Shown: one piece after another, positions 41,823-49,920 of the stretch
Position numbering within the stretch: the first letter of the stretch is position 1
Layout: each line of letters begins with the position of its first letter
Assembly: GCA_017428285.1 (NCBI GenBank)
Contig: JAFRRE010000050.1
Coordinates: 1 to 55,014 of the forward strand
Direction of reading: 5' to 3'
Source of the DNA: Bacteroidales bacterium
GTDB lineage: Bacteria; Bacteroidota; Bacteroidia; Bacteroidales; F082
Length of the DNA: 55,014 bases
The notes under the pieces: model-generated
Database searches by the model: none
Told to the model about the DNA's origin: nothing
The model's input: only the letters and a program-made list of their open reading frames with translations
Program-made: the position numbers and the translations under genes

Positions 41823-43457
41823 ATGAAAATAGCAATAGCACAACTCAATTATTGTGTAGGCAATTTTGAGCAAAACACAAAAAAAATAATCGACGCTGCA
41901 TCAGAAGCCAAGGCTAAAGGTGCCGATCTTGTGGTTTTTTCGGAGCTTTCGGTTTGTGGATGTTTTCCATACGATTGTTTGGAGTTTTCAGATTTTATCT
42001 GCAAGTGCCAGAAATCCTTGGATGATATTTCAAAACACTGTCATGGTATAGCGGTTATTGTAGGTGCACCTGTAGTGAATGGAGAAGAAGGCCAGAAGCC
42101 GCTTTTTAACGCAGCTGTATTTATGTATCAAGGCAAGCGACATGTTTTCAAGAAAAAGCAGATTGGTTCCAATCCTTTGTTTGACGAGCGAAAGTATTTT
42201 GAACCATCTCATGATGAGGAGCAATTGTTGGATTTTGGGGGTCATCGAATTGCCATTGCCATCGGCGACGATCTGTCGAACAGGAGTTCGGACCCCATCT
42301 TCATGGAAAATCGCATTGACGACTTAAAGAGACTATCTCCAGATATGGTTATTGCCCTTGCGGCATCGGCTTTTGACTATACCATGCCACGTTATCGTTG
42401 CGATACCTTACGACAGACCGTGCTGAAGCATGAATTGCCTCTCATTATGGTCAATCAAATAGGGGCTCAAACGCATCTTATCTTTGACGGAGGTTCTATG
42501 GCTTTTGCCAACAACGGACACATTGACACGGCTTTGCCTTTCTTTAAAGAGGCAGTTGTTGTCGTTGATACAGATAACATGTATTTCTATCGTACAGCTG
42601 AAGACAACATGGCCATACCTGAAAAGATGTCGCTGATACACGATGCCTTGGTATTAGGTGTTCGTGACTATTTCCACAAGATGGGCTTCAAGAATGCCAT
42701 CGTAGGCCTTTCTGGTGGTTTGGATTCCGCTTTGGTGACCTATTTTGCTGTTAAAGCAATTGGTGCTGAGAATGTACGGGTAGTATTGCTCCCTTCGCAG
42801 TTTTCTACTGATCATTCTGTGTCGGATGCCGAGGCGCTTGCCAAAAAGTTGCAAATCCATTATGATACCGTTGCAATAAAGCCTATTTATGATGTGTTTG
42901 AGAAGGAGCTTCAGCCTTTCTTTGAGGGCCGCCCCTTTGACGTGACAGAAGAAAACCTTCAGGCGCGTATTAGGGGAGTCATCCTTATGGCTTTCAGCAA
43001 TAAGTTTGGTAATATTTTGTTGAATACCAGCAATAAATCTGAGGCTTCCGTAGGCTATGGAACCTTGTATGGTGATATGTGTGGTGGCCTATCGGTGATT
43101 GGTGACGTTTATAAGTCAGAAGCATATGAATTGGCGCGCTTTATTAATAAGGAAGAGGAAATCATCCCATGGCACACCATAGAGAAAGCCCCTTCTGCCG
43201 AGTTGCGCCCTGATCAGAAGGATAGTGACAGTCTGCCTGATTATGGCCTTCTTGATGCCATCCTTTTCCAGTATAATGAATGCTCAAAATCGGCTGCAGA
43301 GATTACAGCGATGGGTTTTGATAGTGCAGTTGTTGAGCGGACAATCAAGATGGTTAACCGCAACGAATTCAAGCGTCAACAGGTAGCTCCCATCTTGCGT
43401 GTTTCCCCACGTGCTTTTGGCGCTGAACGCCAAATCCCTATTGTCGCTAAATTCTAG
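41823..43457 (+). CDS. nadE: NAD+ synthetase with nitrilase-type glutaminase domain lacking its catalytic Cys
   Basis: A 544-residue two-domain NAD+ synthetase. The C-terminal synthetase domain has the ATP-binding motif GLSGGLDSAL (Ser297) plus NTSNKSEASVGYGTLYGDM, and amidates nicotinic acid adenine dinucleotide to NAD+. The N-terminal nitrilase-like domain normally hydrolyses glutamine to supply ammonia through Glu, Lys and Cys. Here Glu41 (FSELSVCG) and Lys111 (VFKKKQ) are present, but the family CEDxW motif reads IGDDLSN, giving Gly148 (codon GGC at 42264-42266) in place of the nucleophile. I infer that the enzyme uses free ammonia or another amidotransferase. The start is fixed by the promoter box. 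A bidirectional terminator follows. Confidence 0.93.
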   Translation: MKIAIAQLNYCVGNFEQNTKKIIDAASEAKAKGADLVVFSELSVCGCFPYDCLEFSDFICKCQKSLDDISKHCHGIAVIVGAPVVNGEEGQKPLFNAAVFMYQGKRHVFKKKQIGSNPLFDERKYFEPSHDEEQLLDFGGHRIAIAIGDDLSNRSSDPIFMENRIDDLKRLSPDMVIALAASAFDYTMPRYRCDTLRQTVLKHELPLIMVNQIGAQTHLIFDGGSMAFANNGHIDTALPFFKEAVVVVDTDNMYFYRTAEDNMAIPEKMSLIHDALVLGVRDYFHKMGFKNAIVGLSGGLDSALVTYFAVKAIGAENVRVVLLPSQFSTDHSVSDAEALAKKLQIHYDTVAIKPIYDVFEKELQPFFEGRPFDVTEENLQARIRGVILMAFSNKFGNILLNTSNKSEASVGYGTLYGDMCGGLSVIGDVYKSEAYELARFINKEEEIIPWHTIEKAPSAELRPDQKDSDSLPDYGLLDAILFQYNECSKSAAEITAMGFDSAVVERTIKMVNRNEFKRQQVAPILRVSPRAFGAERQIPIVAKF

Positions 43458-43480
43458 GAGACGTTTTAATTGTGTAAACA

Positions 43481-43512
43481 AAAAAAGCCAGGCTTTTGCC
43501 TGGCTTTTTTAT
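43481..43512. terminator. Bidirectional terminator between nadE and the OmpA-family gene
   Basis: AAAAAAGCCAGGC and GCCTGGCTTTTTT form a near-perfect hairpin around TTTT, with A and T runs suited to both strands. Confidence 0.9.
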
Positions 43513-43531
43513 TATAGTTAATGATGGCTGA

Positions 43532-44812
43532 TTAGTTCTGAGCTTCCTTGACGAGTTCAACCAACACGCGGCGGTCGAATTCGGTCGGGTCGAGTTCCTT
43601 AACACCACCCACGGGAGCGAGGATGATTTGGCTCTCCGGAATACCCATTTCCATGAGTTCCATCATGATCTTGCGGCAACGGTTCTCTGAAAGGGTCTGG
43701 TTGTAAGCCGGGGTAGCGGTAGCGCTGTCGGCAGAACCTCTCAGGCGAATCTTGAAGTTGTTATCCTTGGCCACTTGAGCAATTTCTCTCAGGTTAACGA
43801 GATCTCTTCTCGACATCAGCTGATAAGAATCGCGATTGAAGAAGATGGAGAAAGGATAGCTGATGATATCTTCGGTCTGAACATTGACGAACTTAACGAT
43901 AGTGTCGCAGGGTTCCGGTTCTGGAGCGGGCATGTTGACAAATTCATCAAGTCTCTTCTTGAGGGCTTCCATTTCTTCACAGCAGTTGTAAGGCAGGTCA
44001 TACTGTCTGCTGAAGTAATAGGTAAGACCGAGTTGTGCCTGGTAAAGGTTGTCAAATCTCTTAGGTCTCACGCCGCCTTCTTCGAATTCATAGGTCCAGG
44101 AGTCGATGGTCCATCTTTGGAAGGTCCAGTTGAGGTCGAGGTTGAGGTCGAGATGTTCACCCAATCTGAAGCAGTTGTTCAAACCAGTGGTAACGGCCAA
44201 CTCGAAATTAGCAGCTACTTGAGATTTGTCTTTTGACAGGTTGTTGATGATCGACTTCAGAGCAAGGATGTCTTCAGAAGTGAAACCAGTGCCAGCACCA
44301 ACGTACAAGACGGGAGTCCAAACTCTCTTGGGATTGTAGTAACCTTGGAAGAAGTCAATGGGACTCACCATGAAGTCGGCCATCAAGTTGTGGTAACGCA
44401 TGGAAGTGGCATAAATCTCATTATTGCCAACGCCTTCAACAGGTTGCGGGTTGTCACCATAAAGGAATTGGAGGCTTTCCAAACCGATATGTCTGCCGCG
44501 GATGTAGCTGTTGATCTTGTTGTTGCTGTATCTCAGTCTGACAGCAGTTTTGTGATTGATCCACTTACCGACATTGGCCGAGAAACCGAAAGTAGGTTTT
44601 CCCCATTCCACTGCAGTGTAACTATTGGCATAGTTCAAATTCTCAGGAGTTCTCATACTGCCTTGCCACCAGTTAGCAGAGGCGTTAGCTCCGATGAACC
44701 AGTTCTGACCGAACTTGGTGGTCAAGTAACGAACGGAATCAACTTGTCCGGCAGCCATCACGGAAGAGGACAATGCTAAAAAAGCAACGATTGCGATAAA
44801 AACTTTTTTCAT
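43532..44812 (-). CDS. OmpA-family outer membrane protein
   Basis: A 426-residue protein with a signal peptide (MKKVFIAIVAFLALSSSVMA) and an N-terminal barrel of about 270 residues (NWFIGANASANWWQGSMRT, AVRLRYSNNKINSYI, LTYYFSRQYDLPYNC). A short Pro-rich linker (MPAPEPEPCD) leads to an OmpA peptidoglycan-binding domain at about 310-420, with FFNRDSYQLMSRRDLVNLRE, IRLRGSADSATATPAYNQTL, SENRCRKIMMELME and DRRVLVELVK. It should tether the outer membrane to the wall. Codon choice and its own promoter suggest an abundant protein (inference). It lies convergent to nadE across a shared terminator. Confidence 0.92.
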   Translation of the reverse strand: MKKVFIAIVAFLALSSSVMAAGQVDSVRYLTTKFGQNWFIGANASANWWQGSMRTPENLNYANSYTAVEWGKPTFGFSANVGKWINHKTAVRLRYSNNKINSYIRGRHIGLESLQFLYGDNPQPVEGVGNNEIYATSMRYHNLMADFMVSPIDFFQGYYNPKRVWTPVLYVGAGTGFTSEDILALKSIINNLSKDKSQVAANFELAVTTGLNNCFRLGEHLDLNLDLNWTFQRWTIDSWTYEFEEGGVRPKRFDNLYQAQLGLTYYFSRQYDLPYNCCEEMEALKKRLDEFVNMPAPEPEPCDTIVKFVNVQTEDIISYPFSIFFNRDSYQLMSRRDLVNLREIAQVAKDNNFKIRLRGSADSATATPAYNQTLSENRCRKIMMELMEMGIPESQIILAPVGGVKELDPTEFDRRVLVELVKEAQN

Positions 44813-44863
44813 TTTTAATTATTATTACTGTTTGTTGTTATTCAATACATAACATTCGAGCGG

Positions 44864-44871
44864 CAAAAATA
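44864..44871 (-). promoter_or_regulatory. -7 promoter box TATTTTTG for the OmpA-family gene
   Basis: TAnnTTTG match on the minus strand, 52 bases upstream of the ATG. Confidence 0.6.
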
Positions 44872-44939
44872 GGCATTTTTTCCCACACACAACAATTAAT
44901 TCGAAAAATTAATGAATTTTTTTGAAATATAGAATGAAT

Positions 44940-45824
44940 TTATGTAGTTGCCGCGAGTCTTTCTAATGTATTAATGGCCAGTTTTTTAACATAAGGATGG
45001 TAATCGGCGGTGAATTTCTCCGTGACGCGGTTGGCGATGGCAACACATATGGTCAAACAATTGTGTCCCATCATTTTGCCAAGTCCATAGAGAGCAGAGG
45101 ACTCCATCTCGAAATTGCACACGCGCCAGCCTTTGTAGTTGAAGGCTTCTATCTTTCGGTTGTTTTCAGGATAGGCGAGGTGCATTCTCAAAGTACGGCC
45201 CTGGGGACCATAGAAACCTGGAGCCGTGGCGGTCACGCCTTGATAGTAGCCTTGCGCCAAACGATCAAACAAATCCTTGGAACATTCCACTACATAGGGC
45301 AGAGGAAGGTCTTTCGGGTAATCCATTTGTTTGATAAAGGCATCTCGCATGGCGACATTGTTCACTTCCTCGTTTTTTCCATAGAAATAAAGCAAACCGT
45401 CCAAGCCGATGGCGTAGCGTGTGGCCACATAACTGTCTTCAACCTCAATTTCGGGCTGAAGAGCCCCACAGGTGCCGATTCGGATGAGGTTGAGAGAACG
45501 ATGCCCTTCCTTGGGCATTCTTGTCTTCAAATCGATATTGGCTAGGGCGTCGAGCTCGTTCATCACGATGTCCAAATTGTCGGTGCCCATGCCTGTCGAC
45601 ATAACTGTGATGCGTTTGCCGTTGTAATAACCCGTTCGGGTGACTAGTTCGCGGTTTTGTCGTTTCACCTCTATCTTGTCGAAAAAAGAAGCAATCAGTT
45701 CAACTCGTCCTGGGTCGCCCACCAAAAGGACATCATCTGCGAGTTGGTCTGGATGCAGGTTCAAATGATAGACCGCACCTTCACTATTAAGGACGAGCTG
45801 TGATTCTGGTATAGGTTGATTCAT
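44940..45824 (-). CDS. Nucleoside phosphorylase, uridine phosphorylase-like
   Basis: A 294-residue PNP/UDP-type phosphorylase that splits a nucleoside with phosphate to free base and ribose-1-phosphate. Motifs: LLVGDPGRVELIASFF (phosphate loop with GDPGR), STGMGTDNLDIVMNEL, LIRIGTCGALQPEIEV, and NFEMESSALYGLGKMMGH with the family Glu-Met-Glu. GDPGR plus NFEMESSALYGLG favour uridine phosphorylase over purine enzymes, but specificity is not certain. The frame reaches 45848, but that start overlaps the -7 box at 45846-45853, so the ATG at 45824 is used. It is divergent from cinA. Together with upp it would give pyrimidine salvage. Confidence 0.9.
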   Translation of the reverse strand: MNQPIPESQLVLNSEGAVYHLNLHPDQLADDVLLVGDPGRVELIASFFDKIEVKRQNRELVTRTGYYNGKRITVMSTGMGTDNLDIVMNELDALANIDLKTRMPKEGHRSLNLIRIGTCGALQPEIEVEDSYVATRYAIGLDGLLYFYGKNEEVNNVAMRDAFIKQMDYPKDLPLPYVVECSKDLFDRLAQGYYQGVTATAPGFYGPQGRTLRMHLAYPENNRKIEAFNYKGWRVCNFEMESSALYGLGKMMGHNCLTICVAIANRVTEKFTADYHPYVKKLAINTLERLAATT

Positions 45825-45845
45825 AACTTTTTCAGTTTGTGTGTG

Positions 45846-45853
45846 CAAAGATA
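45846..45853 (-). promoter_or_regulatory. -7 promoter box TATCTTTG for the nucleoside phosphorylase
   Basis: TAnnTTTG match on the minus strand, 22 bases upstream of the chosen ATG at 45824. Confidence 0.6.
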
Positions 45854-45902
45854 CGAAATAATTTGAAATGTCGTTTTTTTCATAGCGGTAAAGAAAATGG
45901 GC

Positions 45903-45910
45903 TATCTTTG
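45903..45910 (+). promoter_or_regulatory. -7 promoter box TATCTTTG for cinA, very close to the start
   Basis: TAnnTTTG match ending 10 bases before the ATG at 45921 and 16 before that at 45927, leaving a leader of only a few bases. Confidence 0.6.
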
Positions 45911-45920
45911 CAAAAAATGT

Positions 45921-47168
45921 ATGAGTATGAAAGATGTAGTCATTAAAAGCATATCAATTGGTGACGAGTTGCTTATAGGTCAGGTTATTAATACGAATGC
46001 CGCCTGGCTAGGAGCCCAGTTGTCGGAAGCAGGATATCAGTTGGATTCCGCATTGACCATAGGTGATTCAGAAAAGGCTATTCTTGACGCCTTTAATGCT
46101 TGCATGGATTCCGATTTGGTTCTGGTCACTGGCGGATTGGGGCCTACTTCCGATGATATCACAAAACCTACGGTATGCAAGTTTTTTGGGACCGAGCTCG
46201 AATTCTGTCAGACTGCCTACGATAATGTGGTTTCCTTATTCAAACGTCGTGGCTTCCAGATGAGTGAACGCAACCGCAGTCAAGCCATGTTGCCGAAATC
46301 TTGTGAATACATTCCGAACACCTATGGCACCGCTCCTTGTATGTGGCTGGAGAAAAAAGGCGTGGTGTTTGCTTTCATGCCAGGTGTACCGTTTGAGATG
46401 AAAGGAATTTTTACCGACGAACTGCTGCCGCGAATCAAGCAACGTTTTCAATCGAAGCCATACGAAAAGCGTGTCATCATGACTACGGGTATCGGAGAAT
46501 CGTTTTTGGCCGACCGTATCAAGAATTGGGAAGAAAATTTGCCCGAGTTCCTTTCCTTGGCCTATTTGCCCCAATATGGAATGGTCCGACTGAGGCTGAG
46601 TGGCAGGCATGATGATGGAGTGTTCCTTCATAAGACCCTGGATAGGGAAATCGCTAAGCTTACTGACCTTATTCCCGAGTATATCTTTGCCATGCAAGAT
46701 CAGCCCATAGAACGAACGGTTTTCGACCTATTAATTAATAAAGGAAAGACTTTCGCTTCGGCGGAGAGCTGCACGGGCGGCAATATTGCCCATGTTATTA
46801 CCTTGATTCCCGGCAGTTCCGATGTGTTTAAAGGAACAGCGGTTACCTATGCAACACCGATGAAAACCAAGATATTGGGAGTGCCGGCTGCGACGATTGA
46901 GGAACATGGGGTGGTGAGTCAGGAAGTGGTAGAACGCATGGCAGAGGGAGTTCGTGGCTTGATGGAGGCTGATTTCGGTGTTGCCACTACGGGTGTCGCT
47001 GGCCCAAGTGGAGGTACTGAGGAGACGCCAGTGGGCACAGTATGGATTGGCGTGGCATCGCCTTCGGGCGTGGTTTCGAAACGCTTCAATTTCGGCAAGG
47101 ACCGTGAAAATGTCATTAATCGCGCTACCATTGCGGCTTATGAAATGCTAAGACAACAATTAATGTGA
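45921..47168 (+). CDS. cinA: CinA-family nicotinamide-nucleotide amidohydrolase
   Basis: A 415-residue two-domain CinA. The N-terminal molybdopterin-binding-like (COG1058) domain has SISIGDELLIGQVINTNAAW and LVTGGLGPTSDDITKPTV. A middle segment contains AFMPGVPFEMKGIF. The C-terminal PncC domain (about 255-412) has FASAESCTGGNIAHVITLIPG, and TTGVAGPSGGTEETPVGTVW. CinA proteins deamidate nicotinamide mononucleotide and hydrolyse ADP-ribose, recycling NAD; nadE lies 2.5 kb away. The start is ATG 45921 or 45927; both follow the -7 box at 45903-45910 very closely. gldB begins 2 bases after the stop, so the two are co-transcribed. Confidence 0.94.
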   Translation: MSMKDVVIKSISIGDELLIGQVINTNAAWLGAQLSEAGYQLDSALTIGDSEKAILDAFNACMDSDLVLVTGGLGPTSDDITKPTVCKFFGTELEFCQTAYDNVVSLFKRRGFQMSERNRSQAMLPKSCEYIPNTYGTAPCMWLEKKGVVFAFMPGVPFEMKGIFTDELLPRIKQRFQSKPYEKRVIMTTGIGESFLADRIKNWEENLPEFLSLAYLPQYGMVRLRLSGRHDDGVFLHKTLDREIAKLTDLIPEYIFAMQDQPIERTVFDLLINKGKTFASAESCTGGNIAHVITLIPGSSDVFKGTAVTYATPMKTKILGVPAATIEEHGVVSQEVVERMAEGVRGLMEADFGVATTGVAGPSGGTEETPVGTVWIGVASPSGVVSKRFNFGKDRENVINRATIAAYEMLRQQLM

Positions 47169-47170
47169 AT

Positions 47171-48178
47171 ATGAGAATAACAATTCAGGCCTTTGTTTTA
47201 ACTTGCCTCTTCATTGCGTTGGCTTCTTGCCAGCCACAAGAGGCCGCTTATAAATCAAAATTGAATATCGATGCCAAACCCTATGATTTGGAATTCTGTC
47301 GATATGAAGAGGTGCTTTTTAACCTTGACACCGCCGACTTCCAAAACGAATTAAAGAGAATACAGGACCATTACGGGGTGTTCCTCGGTGGCAATCTCAG
47401 CAATCCCGATGCTATACAATACCTCAAAGATTTTGCGACCGATCCGTTCAGCACCAATTTGTATCAAAAGGTGAAAGATGCTTTCCCAAACTTGAAAGAA
47501 GTGGAACCGATGGTGGAAGACGTGTTTGCTCATTTTCACTATTATTATCCCGATATCGAAATCCCCAAGAAAGCCTTTACATGTATTACTGGCATTCGTC
47601 CTGATGAACCTCCTGTTCAGATTATCGACAATCAGTTGGTGATTTCATTGGATTGGTACCTTGATGGTGATGAAGTATACGACCAGATAGGGATGCCGAA
47701 ATATATGCAGGTGAGGACAGATAAAGTCACTTTGGCCAAGAATGTAGCTGAACAGTTATATATGCAGTATTTATACGAGTGGCGTAAGCAGGGCCAAGTA
47801 GTTGGCGAAATGGTGTTTTACGGTCGACGTAACTTCTTTGTCGAGGCGATGTGCCCCGCCATGCCCGACAGCGTTTTGCTTGGCTATTCTGACAAACAAT
47901 GGCGTTGGGCTAAGGAGAACGAAGGGCAAGTTTGGGCAGATATCGTTGGCAACCGCCGTCTTTACGATGCTGGTCTAGATAGCTACATGATGTTTTTTGG
48001 CGACGGTCCTTTCACACAGGCCTATAGCAATGATGCTCCATCGCGTTTAGGCGAGTTTTTCGGACTAAACATCATGCGTTCATATGCCTCCAATCACGAC
48101 TTTGACCTTCAAACGCTGATGAAACGGAAAGATTTGCAGGATATATTCCAGGATTCTGGTTATAAGCCAAAGAAGTAA
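47171..48178 (+). CDS. gldB: GldB-like gliding-motility-family lipoprotein
   Basis: A 335-residue lipoprotein (MRITIQAFVLTCLFIALASC, lipobox ALASC) resembling GldB of gliding Bacteroidota. Family features are an N-terminal FCRYEEVLFNLDTADFQNEL, a metal-protease-like central region LVISLDWYLDGDEVYDQIG with PKYMQVR, and a C-terminal GRLGEFFG-like motif (RLGEFFGLNIMRSY). In Flavobacterium GldB is required for gliding. Non-gliding Bacteroidales also keep it, where its role is unclear. A GTG at 47165 is in frame and overlaps the cinA stop, but the ATG at 47171 begins a cleaner signal peptide. It is co-transcribed with cinA. Confidence 0.82.
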   Translation: MRITIQAFVLTCLFIALASCQPQEAAYKSKLNIDAKPYDLEFCRYEEVLFNLDTADFQNELKRIQDHYGVFLGGNLSNPDAIQYLKDFATDPFSTNLYQKVKDAFPNLKEVEPMVEDVFAHFHYYYPDIEIPKKAFTCITGIRPDEPPVQIIDNQLVISLDWYLDGDEVYDQIGMPKYMQVRTDKVTLAKNVAEQLYMQYLYEWRKQGQVVGEMVFYGRRNFFVEAMCPAMPDSVLLGYSDKQWRWAKENEGQVWADIVGNRRLYDAGLDSYMMFFGDGPFTQAYSNDAPSRLGEFFGLNIMRSYASNHDFDLQTLMKRKDLQDIFQDSGYKPKK

Positions 48179-48194
48179 TAATCAATAATATATC

Positions 48195-48241
48195 CGACAA
48201 CAAACGACAACAAACGATTGCAGTCGACTACAAACGTTTGT
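48195..48241. promoter_or_regulatory. Three phased ACAAACG repeats ending in a perfect palindrome upstream of the ComM gene
   Basis: ACAAACG occurs at 48200-48206, 48210-48216 and 48230-48236, spaced 10 and 20 bases. The third is half of the perfect palindrome ACAAACGTTTGT (48230-48241). It lies just upstream of a weak -7 box CATCTTTG (48269-48276). Possible operator; the binding protein is unknown. Confidence 0.35.
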
Positions 48242-48303
48242 TCAGCGGCTTTTTCTTGACAAGGTGTGCATCTTTGCAGCATGAAACTTTAAAAAGAAGA
48301 ATT

Positions 48304-49836
48304 ATGCTAGTAAAGACATTTGGATGTGCCCTTTTCGGCATAGAAGCGATTCAGGTCACCATTGAAGTAAACATTGACAGAGGCATTAATTTCTATTTGG
48401 TAGGACTGCCCGACAATGCGGTCAAGGAGAGCCAACAGCGTATTCAAGCTGCAATTATTAATTTAGGGTATTACTATCCTCACAAGAAAATTGTCATTAA
48501 CATGGCGCCTGCTGACATTCGCAAGGAAGGTTCGGCATATGACCTGCCAATTGCCATGGGTATTTTGGCGGCTTCAGAACAGGTTAATGCGGATTTGTTG
48601 GAGCAATTTATCATCATGGGTGAGTTGTCGTTGGACGGAACGCTTAAACCTATCAAAGGCACCTTGCCAATTGCCATCAAGGCAAAACAGGATGGTTTTA
48701 AGGGGCTTATTATTCCTAAGGCAAACGCGCGCGAAGCTGCAGTGGTGGAAGGTTTGGAGGTGTATGGCGTAGATAACATCCATGATGTCATTTCCATTTT
48801 AAATGGCGAAAAAGAAATTAAGCCTATAAGTATTGATGCCATTGACTCGTGGCGAGATGTCGAATCTGAGCTCGACTTCAGCGACGTAAAGGGGCAAGAG
48901 AACATCAAACGCGCATTGGAAATTGCTGCTGCAGGTGGCCACAATGTCATTCTCATTGGCCCGCCCGGCAGTGGCAAGACCATGTTGGCCAAACGGATGC
49001 CGACCATCTTGCCACCGTTGACCATGGCTGAAGCCTTGGAGACCACTAAGATCCATTCTGTGGCGGGTTTGGTAGGGCGTAATGCCTCGCTGGTAAGGAC
49101 ACGCCCTTTCCGCAGTCCGCACCACACCATCAGCGATGCGGGTTTGGTGGGTGGTGGCACCTATCCGCAGCCTGGTGAGATCTCGCTTGCTCACAATGGT
49201 GTGCTCTTTCTTGACGAACTACCCGAGTTCAAACGCACGGTCTTAGAGGTGATGCGACAGCCAATGGAAGATCGTGTTGTGACTATCTCCAGGGCAAAAA
49301 TGACGGTTGACTTTCCTGCCAGTTTCATGATGGTAGCAGCAATGAATCCTTGCCCTTGTGGTTACTACAACCATCCCGACAAGGAATGTACTTGTAAGCC
49401 AGGTGTGGTTCAGCAGTATCTCAACCGTATCAGTGGTCCGTTAATGGACCGTATAGACCTGCATGTTGAAGTTGTTCCTGTTGCCTATAAAGATTTGTCT
49501 TCAAAAAGTAATGGTGAGCCAAGTGCGAAGGTGCGTGAGCGCGTCATCAAGGCGAGAAAGATCCAGGAAGAACGTTATGCAGCATATCCGACCATCCATG
49601 CCAACGCACAGATGACCTCGCAACTTATCCAGAAGTATTGTGACCTGGATGATGACTGCCGTAAGATGCTCAAAAATGCCATGAACCGTCTTGGACTTTC
49701 TGCACGTGCATACGACAGAATTCTTAAAGTCTCCCGCACCATTGCTGACCTTGATGGTAGTGAGAACATCCAGACGGGACACTTGGCAGAGGCTATTAAC
49801 TATCGAAGTCTGGATCGTGATAACTGGGGGAGTTGA
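48304..49836 (+). CDS. comM: YifB/ComM-family magnesium-chelatase-like AAA ATPase
   Basis: A 510-residue ATPase. The N-terminal domain has IEVNIDRGINFYLVGLPDNA, KESQQRIQAAIINLGYYYP and APADIRKEGSAYDLPIAMGI. The AAA core has Walker A GPPGSGKT (residues 219-226), RPFRSPHHTISDAGLVGGG, Walker B VLFLDELPEF and AAMNPCPCGYY, which includes part of a Cys cluster (CPC, then CTC). The C-terminal Mg_chelatase_C region has LGLSARAYDRILKVSRTIADL. ComM is a helicase-like ring that promotes branch migration and recombination of incoming DNA in natural transformation. The frame is open to 48238, but MLVKTFGCALFG at 48304 is the family start. Confidence 0.95.
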   Translation: MLVKTFGCALFGIEAIQVTIEVNIDRGINFYLVGLPDNAVKESQQRIQAAIINLGYYYPHKKIVINMAPADIRKEGSAYDLPIAMGILAASEQVNADLLEQFIIMGELSLDGTLKPIKGTLPIAIKAKQDGFKGLIIPKANAREAAVVEGLEVYGVDNIHDVISILNGEKEIKPISIDAIDSWRDVESELDFSDVKGQENIKRALEIAAAGGHNVILIGPPGSGKTMLAKRMPTILPPLTMAEALETTKIHSVAGLVGRNASLVRTRPFRSPHHTISDAGLVGGGTYPQPGEISLAHNGVLFLDELPEFKRTVLEVMRQPMEDRVVTISRAKMTVDFPASFMMVAAMNPCPCGYYNHPDKECTCKPGVVQQYLNRISGPLMDRIDLHVEVVPVAYKDLSSKSNGEPSAKVRERVIKARKIQEERYAAYPTIHANAQMTSQLIQKYCDLDDDCRKMLKNAMNRLGLSARAYDRILKVSRTIADLDGSENIQTGHLAEAINYRSLDRDNWGS

Positions 49837-49847
49837 AATGAAAAAAA

Positions 49848-49878
49848 TTGTGATTGTGTAGAATAATCATTATTTTTG
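49848..49878 (+). promoter_or_regulatory. Sialidase promoter: TTG, 20-base spacer, TATTTTTG
   Basis: -33 TTG at 49848-49850 and -7 box at 49871-49878. The ATG at 49921 follows by 42 bases. Confidence 0.6.
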
Positions 49879-49920
49879 TCCCGCAATACACTGACGTTTA
49901 ACCGCATAACACCTATCGCC

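Noticed and set aside
47165..47170. GTG start for the GldB-like protein overlapping the cinA stop
   Set aside because: The ATG two codons later gives a standard lipoprotein signal. The GTG cannot be excluded but adds nothing.
48480..49160. 226-codon minus-strand frame opposite comM
   Set aside because: It lies wholly within the YifB/ComM ATPase, whose Walker motifs are intact on the plus strand.
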